Of a stretch of 64,000 nucleotides of DNA, positions 51,919 to 61,604 are shown piece after piece; the first letter of the stretch is position 1; each line of letters opens with the position of its first letter. Below the pieces are notes generated by a model. It did not search any database, was not told the origin of the DNA, and was given only the letters and a program-made list of their open reading frames with translations. The stretch spans positions 186,001 to 250,000 of the forward strand of contig NZ_KB822578.1 in the NCBI RefSeq assembly GCF_000364605.1, given 5' to 3'. The DNA comes from Nocardioides sp. Iso805N. GTDB lineage: Bacteria; Actinomycetota; Actinomycetes; Propionibacteriales; Nocardioidaceae. Made by a program: the position numbers and the translations under genes.

Positions 51919-52335
51919 CTACTCGTCCTCGTAGCGCGGGTCGACCATCTCCGGGGTGATGCCGAGCAGCTCAGCCACCTGCTCGACGATCACCGTCAGC
52001 AGCATGGCCTCGAGGTCGGTGCGTGACTCGCAGCGGTGCTCGATGGGACGCCTGAAGACCACCAGTCGGGTGGGGGTGGTGCCGCTGCCGCGGATCAGCG
52101 AGGAGAGCGGGACGGTCTCGGTCGTCCAGTCGTCCGGGATCTGCGGGGTGTCCTCGACGGCGTACTCGACCAGTCCGAGCCGTTCCTGCCATCGCTCATC
52201 GATCTCGGTGACGATGCTGAGCACGAGGTCGTCGAAGCGCTCCCGGCGGGTGCGCAGCTCCGGGCGTCCGGGAACCCGCGGCATCACCGCCGGCCCACGC
52301 ATCCCTCGCCCCCGACGATCGCGCAGGCCCCTCAT
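51919..52335 (-). CDS. Zincin-fold (MpriBi/PF06262-type) protein lacking the HExxH motif
   Basis: 138 residues, close to Rv3259 of M. tuberculosis (139 residues, recalled), which also lies beside whiB2 and DUF3499. The opening MRGLRDRRGRGMRGPAVMP and RRERFDDLVLSIVTEIDERW fit the family. In active relatives the last helix has HEIGHHFG; here the same place reads VIVEQVAELLG, so the zinc site is lost and catalysis is unlikely. It may be a structural or binding protein. The ATG at 52335 is chosen from family N-termini. It is divergent from DUF3499. Confidence 0.78.
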   Translation of the reverse strand: MRGLRDRRGRGMRGPAVMPRVPGRPELRTRRERFDDLVLSIVTEIDERWQERLGLVEYAVEDTPQIPDDWTTETVPLSSLIRGSGTTPTRLVVFRRPIEHRCESRTDLEAMLLTVIVEQVAELLGITPEMVDPRYEDE

Positions 52336-52457
52336 CGGGACGCTCCCCGCACCGGTCGGGGCGGCGCTCCCTGCGCGCAGGAGGCGCACCCGGCGCCGTC
52401 ATGAATGGCTCGCTCGCTCACGCCGCGAGCCTAATCCGACCCGGCCACAACCGGTTG

Positions 52458-52463
52458 TACCGT
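52458..52463 (+). promoter_or_regulatory. Probable -10 box (TACCGT) of the DUF3499 gene
   Basis: It is 6 bases before the GTG at 52470, consistent with a leaderless transcript. Confidence 0.45.
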
Positions 52464-52469
52464 GTGGCC

Positions 52470-52832
52470 GTGACCCCTGCCCGTCGTTGTTCGCGTACTG
52501 CCTGCACCCGCCCCGCGACGTGCACGCTGACCTACGTCTACGCCGACCAGACGGCGGTCCTCGGTCCGCTCTCCACCTTTGCCGAGCCGCACGCCTACGA
52601 CCTGTGCGAGGAGCACGCGGAGCGGCTGTCCGCCCCGCGCGGCTGGGAGGTCGTCCGGCTAGTTCGCGAGCACGTGCCGCCGGGTCCCTCCGACGACGAC
52701 CTGCTGGCGCTGGCCAACGCGGTGCGCGAGGCGGGTCGGCCGGCGCCGTCCCCGCCGCCGCGCCCCGCTGCCGAGTCCGGCACCCGCGAGACCGGTCGCC
52801 GTGGCCATCTCCGCGTCCTCACCACGGACTGA
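52470..52832 (+). CDS. DUF3499 family protein
   Basis: 120 residues. Cys-rich N-terminus (CSRTACTRPATCTLTYVYADQ, then LCEEHAERL) that looks like a small zinc-binding fold, and a Pro/Ala/Arg-rich tail. The family is actinobacterial (Rv3258c analogue, recalled) with no known activity. The GTG at 52470 fits the -10 box 6 bases before. A longer frame from 52401 would run through the promoter. It lies 46 bases before manB. Confidence 0.85.
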   Translation: MTPARRCSRTACTRPATCTLTYVYADQTAVLGPLSTFAEPHAYDLCEEHAERLSAPRGWEVVRLVREHVPPGPSDDDLLALANAVREAGRPAPSPPPRPAAESGTRETGRRGHLRVLTTD

Positions 52833-52864
52833 GGCGCGTCCCGGAGGGTCGCGCGCGGCACCGC

Positions 52865-52870
52865 TAGGGT
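52865..52870 (+). promoter_or_regulatory. Probable -10 box (TAGGGT) of manB
   Basis: It is 7 bases before the manB ATG at 52878, so an in-frame GTG at 52869 that overlaps it is unlikely to be used. Confidence 0.5.
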
Positions 52871-52877
52871 GAGCCTC

Positions 52878-54260
52878 ATGCCTGAGCCCACCATCGATCC
52901 TGCGACCGTGCTGGCGATCTTCAAGGCCTACGACGTGCGCGGCACGGTCCCCGATCAGCTCGACGAGGACCTGGCTCGTGCGACCGGCCGCGCCTTCGCC
53001 AAGGTGCTCGGCGCGCCCAGGATCGTGGTGGGGCACGACATGCGGCCCAGCTCTCCCGGCATGGCCGCCGCCTTCGCCCAGGGCGCCTCCGAGCTGGGCG
53101 TCGACGTGGTCATCATCGGCTTGGCCTCCACCGACCAGCTCTACTTCGCCTCCGGCCACCTCGGCCTGCCCGGCGCGATGTTCACCGCGAGCCACAACCC
53201 GGCTCGCTACAACGGCATCAAGATGTGCCGCGCCTACGCCGTACCGATCGGTCTGGAGACGGGTCTGTCCGAGATCCGCGACCAGGTGATCGCCGGCGTA
53301 CCGCTCGCTCCCACCATGGCTCCCGGGATCATCGAGCAGGGCGACGTCCTGGAGGCGTACGCCGCGCACCTACTCACCCTGGCTCCGATCAGGGGTCGCC
53401 GGCTCAAGGTGGTCGCCGACGCGGGGAACGGGATGGCCGGGCACACCGCGCCGGCCGTCTTCGGGCGGGTCGGCGCGGATCAGGTCGACCTCGTGCCGAT
53501 GTACTTCGAGCTCGACGGCACGTTCCCCAACCACGAGGCCAACCCACTCGACGAGTCCACCCTGGCCGACCTGAAGGCGCGGGTGGTCGCCGAGCGCGCG
53601 GATGTCGGCCTGGCCTTCGACGGCGACGCCGACCGGTGCTTCCTGGTCGACGAGCTCGGCCAGGCGGTCAACCCCAGCGCGATCACGGCGTTGATCGCCG
53701 AGCGAGAGCTGGCCAAGCATCCCGGCGCTCACGTGATCCACAACCTGATCACCTCCCGAGCGGTCCCGGAGATGATCGCCGAACAGGGCGGCATACCCGT
53801 CCGCACCCGGGTGGGTCACTCCTACATCAAGGCCCGGATGGCCGAGACCGATGCCGTCTTCGGCGGCGAGCACAGTGGCCACTTCTACTTCCGCGACTTC
53901 TGGCGCGCAGACTCCGGCATGCTGGCTGCGCTGCACGTGCTCGCCGTGCTAGCCGACACCGACCGGCCGCTCTCCGAGCTGATGGCCCGCTACGCCCGCT
54001 ACCCGATGAGCGGCGAGATCAACTCCACCGTGCCCGACCAGGCCGGCGCCATCGCCGCGATCAAGGCGGCGTACGGCGAACGCGACGGGGTCGAGCTCGA
54101 CGAGCTCGACGGTCTGACCGTCAGCCACGCCGACTGGACGTTCAACGTGCGGGCTTCCAACACCGAGCCGCTGCTGCGGCTCAACGCCGAGGGCAAGGAC
54201 CTGGCGACCATGGAGGGCGTCCGCGACGAGGCGCTCGCGATCATCCGGAAGGACAGCTGA
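52878..54260 (+). CDS. manB: Phosphomannomutase/phosphoglucomutase
   Basis: 460 residues. Interconverts mannose-6-phosphate and mannose-1-phosphate, feeding ManC. The phosphoserine loop TASHNPARYNGIK (about 106-118, Ser108), the metal loop DGDADRC (about 251-257), and sugar-phosphate GEHSGHFYFRD (about 329-339) are all present. The four-domain alpha-D-phosphohexomutase fold is complete. It matches pmmA (Rv3257c) at the mycobacterial whiB2 locus. The stop overlaps the next gene (TGATG). Confidence 0.94.
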   Translation: MPEPTIDPATVLAIFKAYDVRGTVPDQLDEDLARATGRAFAKVLGAPRIVVGHDMRPSSPGMAAAFAQGASELGVDVVIIGLASTDQLYFASGHLGLPGAMFTASHNPARYNGIKMCRAYAVPIGLETGLSEIRDQVIAGVPLAPTMAPGIIEQGDVLEAYAAHLLTLAPIRGRRLKVVADAGNGMAGHTAPAVFGRVGADQVDLVPMYFELDGTFPNHEANPLDESTLADLKARVVAERADVGLAFDGDADRCFLVDELGQAVNPSAITALIAERELAKHPGAHVIHNLITSRAVPEMIAEQGGIPVRTRVGHSYIKARMAETDAVFGGEHSGHFYFRDFWRADSGMLAALHVLAVLADTDRPLSELMARYARYPMSGEINSTVPDQAGAIAAIKAAYGERDGVELDELDGLTVSHADWTFNVRASNTEPLLRLNAEGKDLATMEGVRDEALAIIRKDS

Positions 54261-54457
54261 TGGCAACCACCCTGGGGCTCGACCCCACCCTGCTCGAGAT
54301 CATCGTGTGCCCCAAGTGCCACGGGAAGCTCGAGCCCCGCGAGATCGCCGGCGCCGAGCCGGGCACCGGTGAGCTCGCCTGTCTGGGCGAGTGCGGACTG
54401 GTCTACCCGGTGCGTGACGGCATCCCGGTGCTGCTGGTGGACGAAGCGCGGAACTGA
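54260..54457 (+). CDS. Trm112-like zinc protein
   Basis: 65 residues. LLEIIVCPKCHGKL has the CPxC zinc pair, and a second Cys pair is in ACLGECGLVYPVRDGIPVLL, the classic Trm112/YcaR fold. Eukaryotic Trm112 activates methyltransferases. Bacterial members are often small partners of neighbouring genes, and here the partner is not known. It starts with ATG overlapping the manB stop by 1 base and precedes the SIS-like gene by 25 bases, so an operon is likely. Confidence 0.88.
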   Translation: MATTLGLDPTLLEIIVCPKCHGKLEPREIAGAEPGTGELACLGECGLVYPVRDGIPVLLVDEARN

Positions 54458-54482
54458 TCCGAGCGAGAGGGGCGCAGCGGCG

Positions 54483-55532
54483 ATGACGTGGTTCGACGAA
54501 TCCCGACTCGACGACGAGCAGGCGCTGGCCATCGCCGACCTGCGACTGCGGGCGCTGGCCGAGTCGGGCGCGCGCGTACGCCGCGAGCTCGGCGCCACCC
54601 GTGACGCCGTCGCCGAGGCGGTCGACCGTCGCGACGGAGCCGGCCGCCCTCGCGCGGTCGTCGCAGCCGGACCCGACTCCCGGTTGCTGCGCGTCGTGCT
54701 CGAGCCCACCTGCCCGGTGCCGTTCGTTGCCTGGCCGGCGCCGGGGTTGCCCGGCTGGGTCGGCTCCCTGGACCTCGTCGTGGTGCTCGCGCCGAACGGT
54801 GGCGATCCAGGCGCGGCCGGTGCTGTCGCCGAGGCCGGTCGTCGCGGCGCCCAGGTCGTGGTCGCCAGTCCCGCCGCGTCACTGGTGGGGGAGCACGCGA
54901 CCGGTCGTGACACCACGCTGCTGCCCGCCGAGACCGCCGATCCGCTCGCCCTCGCGGTCGTCATGCTGACCTTCCTCGACCAGGTCCAGCTCGGTCCGGC
55001 GACCGACGCCGAGGCGGTGGCCGTCGCTCTGGACGAGGTCGCCGTGGCGTGCTCGCCGTACCGCGACCTGGCGATCAACCCGGCCAAGGCGCTGGCGATC
55101 GCTGTCGCCGACACCACCCCGGTGGTGTGGGGAGGTTCGGCCCACGCCGCCCGTGCGGCGCGCCGGGTGGCCGAGGAGCTGCGCCGGGCGATGGGCCGAT
55201 CCGCGATCGCCGGCGATGCCGAGCACCTGCTGCCCGTCCTGGAGGCGGCGCGAGTGCGTGACGTCTTCGCCGATCCGTTCGACATCTCGGCGGCCTCAGG
55301 GCCGCGGAGCGCCGGGGAGGCGCGTCCCGGTCTGCTCGTGCTCGACGACGGCGACACGGCGCCGCTGTCGGTGGAGCAGCGTCGCCGCCTGGTGGAGGTC
55401 GCCGACGCCCGTGGCGTACGCGTCGAGATCGTCTCCTCCGGGGGAGAGGGGCAGATGGCTCGCTACGCCTCGCTGCTCCTGCAAGGCCGCTACGCGGCCG
55501 AATACCTGCGCGTCGGCCTGGTCGAGGACTGA
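54483..55532 (+). CDS. SIS/phosphosugar-isomerase-like protein (Rv3256c family)
   Basis: 349 residues. Two alpha/beta halves with a C-terminal bacterial PGI/PMI-like region. LVVVLAPNGGDPGAAGAV and QVVVASPAASLVGEHA resemble SIS sugar-phosphate loops, though the usual SGxT/S contact is weak (APNGG). The end GQMARYASLLLQGRYAAEYLRVGL is the family mark. It resembles the protein between pmmA and manA in mycobacteria (Rv3256c, recalled). A role as phosphosugar isomerase or binder in mannose metabolism is plausible but unproven. GAGAGG precedes the ATG. Confidence 0.78.
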   Translation: MTWFDESRLDDEQALAIADLRLRALAESGARVRRELGATRDAVAEAVDRRDGAGRPRAVVAAGPDSRLLRVVLEPTCPVPFVAWPAPGLPGWVGSLDLVVVLAPNGGDPGAAGAVAEAGRRGAQVVVASPAASLVGEHATGRDTTLLPAETADPLALAVVMLTFLDQVQLGPATDAEAVAVALDEVAVACSPYRDLAINPAKALAIAVADTTPVVWGGSAHAARAARRVAEELRRAMGRSAIAGDAEHLLPVLEAARVRDVFADPFDISAASGPRSAGEARPGLLVLDDGDTAPLSVEQRRRLVEVADARGVRVEIVSSGGEGQMARYASLLLQGRYAAEYLRVGLVED

Positions 55533-55629
55533 TCGACCGGTGGGCCGACTGAGACATCGGTTACAGCGCCCCGCCTGTGGCCGAGGCGCTCTTGCTTGAA
55601 TCACAGACTCCCCGGGTACACACGACCGG

Positions 55630-56676
55630 GTGTCACGACGCGATCCCTGGCTCGACAACGCCAAGATGCTGCTCGTCGCCCTCGTGGTGGTCGGGCACTC
55701 CCTGACGCTGCTCCCGTGGGGAGGCTTCCACGACCACCTCTACGACTTCCTCTACCTGTGGCACATGCCGGCGTTCGTGCTCGTCACGGGTTACCTCAGC
55801 CGCAACTTCAGCTACAGCCCACGCCGGCTGTGGGGGCTGGTGCGCGGGCTGCTCATCCCGTATGTCCTGGTGGAGGCGGCCCTGGTCGCCTTCCGCGAGA
55901 TCGTCGGCGGAGAGCGGCACTTCCACCACCTGTGGATCGCCCCGCACTGGCCGCTCTGGTACCTGCCGGCGACCTTCTGCTGGCGGCTCGCGACACCGCT
56001 GTTCCGTCGATTGGGCATGCTGGCGCTGCCGGTAGCCGTCGCGATCAGCCTGGTCGGCGGCTTCGTCGAGTGGGACTACCTCGACGTGCGCCGCATCCTC
56101 GGGTTCCTGCCGTTCTTCGTGCTCGGCGTGGTGGCCACCCCAGAGGCGACGGAGCGGCTGCGCGCCGTGCCGGTCCGGGTCGCGGCCGTGGCGGTGCTGG
56201 CCGGAGTGTGGCTCTGGGCAGGCTCGCTCGGCGACTGGGCCCAGACGCGCTGGCTCTACTACTCCTGGACCTACGCGAACCTGCACTCCTCGCTCTCGCC
56301 CGAGCTCACCCGCGGCGTCCTCCTCGCGGTCGGTACGGCGGCGGCCCTCGCCGTACTCGCCCTCGTGCCCTCGCGTGGGGGCTGGTTCAGCCGGATGGGC
56401 GCGGCGAGCCTGGTCGTCTACCTGTGCCACGGCTTCGTGGTGAAGGGCGTCAGCTACACCGGCTTCCCGGACTGGGCGGCCGACCACGTCACCCTCTCCC
56501 TGTGGGTGACCGTCGCGGCGGCGATCGTGGTGGCGTTGCTGCTCGCCTCGCCGTGGCTGGCCCCGCGGCTGGAGCGCGCGATCGATCCGTTGACCTATGC
56601 CGAGAACCGGTTCGACCGGGCGCGGGACCTGCACGTTCACGCTGATGGGCTGGAACGTGAGAAGGTCCCCGCATGA
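55630..56676 (+). CDS. Acyltransferase 3 family membrane protein
   Basis: 348 residues, about 10 membrane helices. It opens with WLDNAKMLLVALVVVGHSLTLL, where the His of GHS is the catalytic-type residue of AT3 proteins. FLYLWHMPAFVLVTGYLSR is the next conserved segment and SLVVYLCHGFVVKG is the last. AT3 enzymes transfer acyl groups to extracellular glycans such as peptidoglycan, teichoic acid or exopolysaccharide. The acceptor here is unknown, but envelope glycans are the natural guess. The start is GTG at 55630. Confidence 0.85.
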   Translation: MSRRDPWLDNAKMLLVALVVVGHSLTLLPWGGFHDHLYDFLYLWHMPAFVLVTGYLSRNFSYSPRRLWGLVRGLLIPYVLVEAALVAFREIVGGERHFHHLWIAPHWPLWYLPATFCWRLATPLFRRLGMLALPVAVAISLVGGFVEWDYLDVRRILGFLPFFVLGVVATPEATERLRAVPVRVAAVAVLAGVWLWAGSLGDWAQTRWLYYSWTYANLHSSLSPELTRGVLLAVGTAAALAVLALVPSRGGWFSRMGAASLVVYLCHGFVVKGVSYTGFPDWAADHVTLSLWVTVAAAIVVALLLASPWLAPRLERAIDPLTYAENRFDRARDLHVHADGLEREKVPA

Positions 56677-56701
56677 GCGAGCGCAGCGAGCAAGGAGTCC
56701 G

Positions 56702-57604
56702 ATGAGCGCGGGGCTCTTCGGACTCCTCGACGACGTGGCGGCCTTGGCCAAGCTGGCTGCGGCCAGTGTCGACGACGTCGGTGCTGCCGCGGGCCGGGCG
56801 ACGGCGAAAGCTGCCGGCGTCGTGGTCGACGACACCGCCGTCACCCCGCAGTACGTCCAGGGCGTCACCGCTGAGCGCGAGATCCCGATCGTCAAGAAGA
56901 TCGCCTGGGGATCGATCCGCAACAAGCTGCTGATCATCCTCCCGCTGGCGCTGCTGCTCAGTCAGTTCGCCGAGTGGGCGCTGGCGCCGATCCTGCTGGT
57001 CGGCGGCTGCTACCTGGCCTACGAGGGCGCCGAGAAGGTGTGGGAGCGGCTGTGCGGCCAGGAGGCCCACGGTCTCGGTCAGGACCCGGCCTCGGAGAAG
57101 GACCTGGTGGCGGGCGCCGTGCGCACCGACCTGATCCTGTCGACCGAGATCATGCTGATCGCGCTGGACCAGGTCGCCGACGAGTCGTTCTGGTCGCGGC
57201 TGGTGATCCTGATCGTGGTCGCGATCGCCCTGACCATCGGCGTCTACGGCGTGGTGGGCCTGATCGTGAAGATGGACGACGCCGGCCTCGCGCTCACCCA
57301 GCGCCGCTCGAGGCTCGCCCAGCGGGTCGGCCACGGGCTGGTCTCCGCCATGCCGAAGCTGCTCGAGACGATCTCGGTCGTGGGCATCGCCGCCATGCTG
57401 TGGGTCGGCGGTCACATCATGATCAACAGCCTGCATGACATGGGCTGGCATGCGCCTCATGACGCGATCCACCACCTGGTCCACGCCGTGCACGGCGGGG
57501 TGGCCGGCTGGCTCGTCGAGACGGTCGTCTCGGCGATCATCGGCGCCGTGGTCGGCGGCGTGGTGCTCGGGGTGCTGCACCTGCTGCCGCGGCGTCGGCG
57601 ATGA
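56702..57604 (+). CDS. DUF808 family membrane protein
   Basis: 300 residues. It starts with SAGLFGLLDDVAALAKLAA, the DUF808 (YedI) opening, and continues with AGRATAKAAGVVVDDTAVTPQYV and EREIPIVKKIAWGSIRNKLLIILP. About six membrane helices follow, including the conserved EWALAPILLVGGCYLAYEG and AGLALTQR parts. It ends with a Val/Gly/Leu helix and an Arg-rich tail. The function is unknown. AAGGAG is 4 bases before the ATG. It is 25 bases after the acyltransferase gene. Confidence 0.88.
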   Translation: MSAGLFGLLDDVAALAKLAAASVDDVGAAAGRATAKAAGVVVDDTAVTPQYVQGVTAEREIPIVKKIAWGSIRNKLLIILPLALLLSQFAEWALAPILLVGGCYLAYEGAEKVWERLCGQEAHGLGQDPASEKDLVAGAVRTDLILSTEIMLIALDQVADESFWSRLVILIVVAIALTIGVYGVVGLIVKMDDAGLALTQRRSRLAQRVGHGLVSAMPKLLETISVVGIAAMLWVGGHIMINSLHDMGWHAPHDAIHHLVHAVHGGVAGWLVETVVSAIIGAVVGGVVLGVLHLLPRRRR

Positions 57605-57620
57605 GGGTGCCGTCTGGGGA

Positions 57621-57651
57621 TTGAGAAATGGGTCACTCGGGGATCTAGGCT
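57621..57651 (+). promoter_or_regulatory. Probable ahcY promoter (TTGAGA-N19-TAGGCT)
   Basis: -35 TTGAGA at 57621 and -10 TAGGCT at 57646. Transcription would start near 57658, giving a leader of about 70 bases with small hairpins and an AGGAGA ribosome site. No SAH riboswitch could be recognised. Confidence 0.4.
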
Positions 57652-57729
57652 GGCGTTCGTCCGCGTGGGAGATCCCGTGAGTGCGCAGATGCGCGACGCA
57701 GACCCGCATCCGAGTCCTAGGAGACATCG

Positions 57730-59172
<1,443 letters not shown>

Positions 59173-59178
59173 CGCTTG

Positions 59179-59208
59179 GCGGCGCCCAGCACCAACGCTG
59201 GGCGCCGC
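59179..59208 (+). terminator. Terminator of ahcY
   Basis: GCGGCGCCCAGC pairs perfectly with its complement around a 6-base loop, 7 bases after the stop. It separates ahcY from mtrA. Confidence 0.85.
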
Positions 59209-59236
59209 TAGCCAGCGTTAGTGCACAATCACCTCC

Positions 59237-59938
59237 ATGAGTGCGTTGGGCGAGCAGATCTCCAAGAGCCGCGTCCTCGTCGTGGACGACGACGCCTCCC
59301 TTGCCGAGATGCTCTCCATCGTGCTGCGGCAGGAGGGGTTCGAGACGGCTACCGTGCACCGCGGCGACCACGCGCTCGAGTCGTTCCACCGTTACCGCCC
59401 CGACGTGGTGCTGCTGGACCTGATGCTCCCCGGCACGGACGGCATCGAGGTCTGCAAGCAGATCCGGCGCGAGTCCGGCGTCCCGATCGTCATGCTGACG
59501 GCCAAGGGCGACACCACCGATGTGGTCCGGGGCCTGGAGTCGGGCGCTGACGACTACGTCGTCAAGCCCTTCAAGCCGAAGGAGCTCATCGCGCGCATCC
59601 GGGCACGGGTGCGGCGCTTCGACGCCCAGGAGTCCGAGCCGCTGACCATCGGCGACCTCGCCATCGATGTGGCCGGCCACCAGGTGGCTCGCGACGGTAC
59701 GCCGATCAGCCTCACCCCGCTGGAGTTCGACCTCCTGGTCTGCCTGGCCCGCAAGCCGAACCAGGTGTTCTCCCGTGAGGTGCTCCTGGAGCAGGTCTGG
59801 GGCTACCGCCACGCCGCCGACACCCGGCTGGTCAACGTGCATGTGCAGCGGTTGCGCTCCAAGGTCGAGCACGACCCGGAGAACCCGGAGATCGTGGTGA
59901 CCGTGCGTGGCGTCGGCTACAAGGCCGGCAAGCCCTAG
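59237..59938 (+). CDS. mtrA: Response regulator MtrA
   Basis: 233 residues, OmpR family. The receiver domain has Asp19-Asp20, the phosphate acceptor Asp61 in LLDLMLPGTD, and Lys110 in VVKPFKPKEL. The C-terminal winged helix (about 135-233) has ISLTPLEFDLLVCLA, FSREVLLEQVWGYRHAADTRLVNVHVQRLRSKV and VRGVGYKAG. These agree with mycobacterial MtrA, and mtrB and lpqB follow. MtrA controls peptidoglycan hydrolases, division and replication genes. Candidate binding repeats are at 3432, 28114, 36728 and 45664 in this window. The ATG is 28 bases after the ahcY terminator. Confidence 0.95.
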   Translation: MSALGEQISKSRVLVVDDDASLAEMLSIVLRQEGFETATVHRGDHALESFHRYRPDVVLLDLMLPGTDGIEVCKQIRRESGVPIVMLTAKGDTTDVVRGLESGADDYVVKPFKPKELIARIRARVRRFDAQESEPLTIGDLAIDVAGHQVARDGTPISLTPLEFDLLVCLARKPNQVFSREVLLEQVWGYRHAADTRLVNVHVQRLRSKVEHDPENPEIVVTVRGVGYKAGKP

Positions 59939-59948
59939 GACCATCGAC

Positions 59949-61604
59949 ATGCTCCGCCCCCGCGGGAGAGGCGCTCTGCGCCATGGCTGGACCTTCTGGC
60001 GCCGCTCGATCCAGGCGCGCGTCGTCGTCACCACCGTGCTGCTCTCGGTCGTCGCTGTCGGCGTGGTCGGCTGGTTCCTCCTGCAGCAGACGCGCTCGGG
60101 CCTGCTCGACCATCGCGTCTCGCTGGTCACGGCCGAGGCCGCCAGCGAGGTGCAGGACGCCCGGACGCGGCTCAGCGCCGCCTCCGGTATCGACGTGGAC
60201 GCCTCGGGCCAGCGGCGCGACCTGGTAGAGCCGATCATCCAGCGCGGCCTGACCCGCGGCTTCGAGGTGGTGCTCGCCGGCCCGGTCACGGGTTCGAGCA
60301 GCGGCCGGATCGCCGACGGCGGTGCCGAGTTCTCACCCTCGCTCGACATCACGAGCGTCCCGACGTCGCTGGAGCGGCACTTCACCGACCCGCAGGCCAG
60401 CACCGCGTGGACCTACACCGTGATCCGCAACCAGCAGAGCGGCGGGGCCCCCAGCGCCGTACCTGGGATCGTGGTGGGCTCACAGGTCGAGCTGCCGGCC
60501 GACGGCCAGACCTACACGCTCTACCTCCTCTTCCCGCTCGAGGACGAGCAGGACACCCTGCACCTGGTGGTCCGGGCGATGCTGGCCGCGGCCGTGCTGC
60601 TGGTCCTGCTCGTGGGCGCGGTCGCCTGGTTGGTGGCGCGCCAGGTGGTGACCCCGATCAGGATGGCCCGCCAGGTCGCCGAGCGGCTCGCGGCCGGGCA
60701 CCTCCAGGAGCGGCTGCGGGTGACCGGCGAGGACGACCTCGCCCGGCTGGCGCTCTCGTTCAACCAGATGGCCAGCGTGCTGCAGAACCAGATCCGCCAG
60801 CTCGAGGACCTCTCCCGCGTCCAGCGCCGCTTCACCGCCGACGTCTCGCACGAGCTGCGCACGCCGCTGACCACGGTGCGGATGGCCAGTGACGTCCTGC
60901 ACGATGCGCGCGACAGCTTCGATCCGGCGACCGGTCGGGCGGCCGAGCTGTTGCAGAGCGAGCTCGACAGGTTCGAGGGCCTGCTCGTCGACCTGCTGGA
61001 GATCAGCCGCTTCGACGCCGGCGCGGCGGTGCTGGAGACCGACAACGTCAACCTGGTCGATGTGGCGCATCGGGTCGTGGATGCCTCCCGGCCGCTGGCC
61101 GACCAGCGGCACGTGCAGCTGAGCGTGCACGCGCCCGCCCATCCGTGCCTGGCCGAGGCCGACGTACGACGGGTGGAGCGGATCGTGCGCAATCTGGTCG
61201 CCAACGCGATCGACCACGCCGGGGAGTCCGACCATGTCGACGTGTACGTCGGCGGCGACGAGCACAGCGCCGCTATCGCGGTGCGCGACCATGGTGTCGG
61301 GCTGGCGCCCGGTGAGGCGGCGATGGTGTTCAACAGGTTCTGGCGTGCCGATCCCGCACGCGCCCGCTCGACGGGCGGCACCGGGCTCGGTCTGTCGATC
61401 TCGTTGGAGGACACCCATCTGCACGGCGGCTGGCTGCAGGCCTGGGGGCGCCTCGGTGAGGGCGCTCAGTTCCGCCTGACCCTGCCGCGCCGGGTGGGCG
61501 CGCCGCTGCGCCGCAGCCCCATCCCGCTGGTGCCGCACGATGCTCCGCACGAGGTCACACCGCCCCCGCCTCCGCCCTCGGCTGTCTCGGAGGTGGAGGA
61601 ATGA
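59949..61604 (+). CDS. mtrB: Sensor histidine kinase MtrB
   Basis: 551 residues. Two membrane helices (about 24-45 and 206-231) frame an extracellular sensor domain. HAMP (about 232-285) and HisKA follow, with the phospho-accepting His301 in DVSHELRTPL. The HATPase_c domain has VANAIDHAGES, VRDHGVGLAPGE and GGTGLGLSIS as N, G1 and G2 boxes. It phosphorylates MtrA in response to cell-envelope or division state; the signal is unknown. The tail has a Pro-rich stretch (TPPPPPPSAVSEVEE). The start is ATG 59949, 10 bases after mtrA. The stop overlaps lpqB. Confidence 0.94.
   Translation: MLRPRGRGALRHGWTFWRRSIQARVVVTTVLLSVVAVGVVGWFLLQQTRSGLLDHRVSLVTAEAASEVQDARTRLSAASGIDVDASGQRRDLVEPIIQRGLTRGFEVVLAGPVTGSSSGRIADGGAEFSPSLDITSVPTSLERHFTDPQASTAWTYTVIRNQQSGGAPSAVPGIVVGSQVELPADGQTYTLYLLFPLEDEQDTLHLVVRAMLAAAVLLVLLVGAVAWLVARQVVTPIRMARQVAERLAAGHLQERLRVTGEDDLARLALSFNQMASVLQNQIRQLEDLSRVQRRFTADVSHELRTPLTTVRMASDVLHDARDSFDPATGRAAELLQSELDRFEGLLVDLLEISRFDAGAAVLETDNVNLVDVAHRVVDASRPLADQRHVQLSVHAPAHPCLAEADVRRVERIVRNLVANAIDHAGESDHVDVYVGGDEHSAAIAVRDHGVGLAPGEAAMVFNRFWRADPARARSTGGTGLGLSISLEDTHLHGGWLQAWGRLGEGAQFRLTLPRRVGAPLRRSPIPLVPHDAPHEVTPPPPPPSAVSEVEE

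Noticed and set aside
57652-57729. SAH riboswitch in the ahcY leader
   Set aside because: The leader is short and only small hairpins were found. I could not match the conserved SAH aptamer core.
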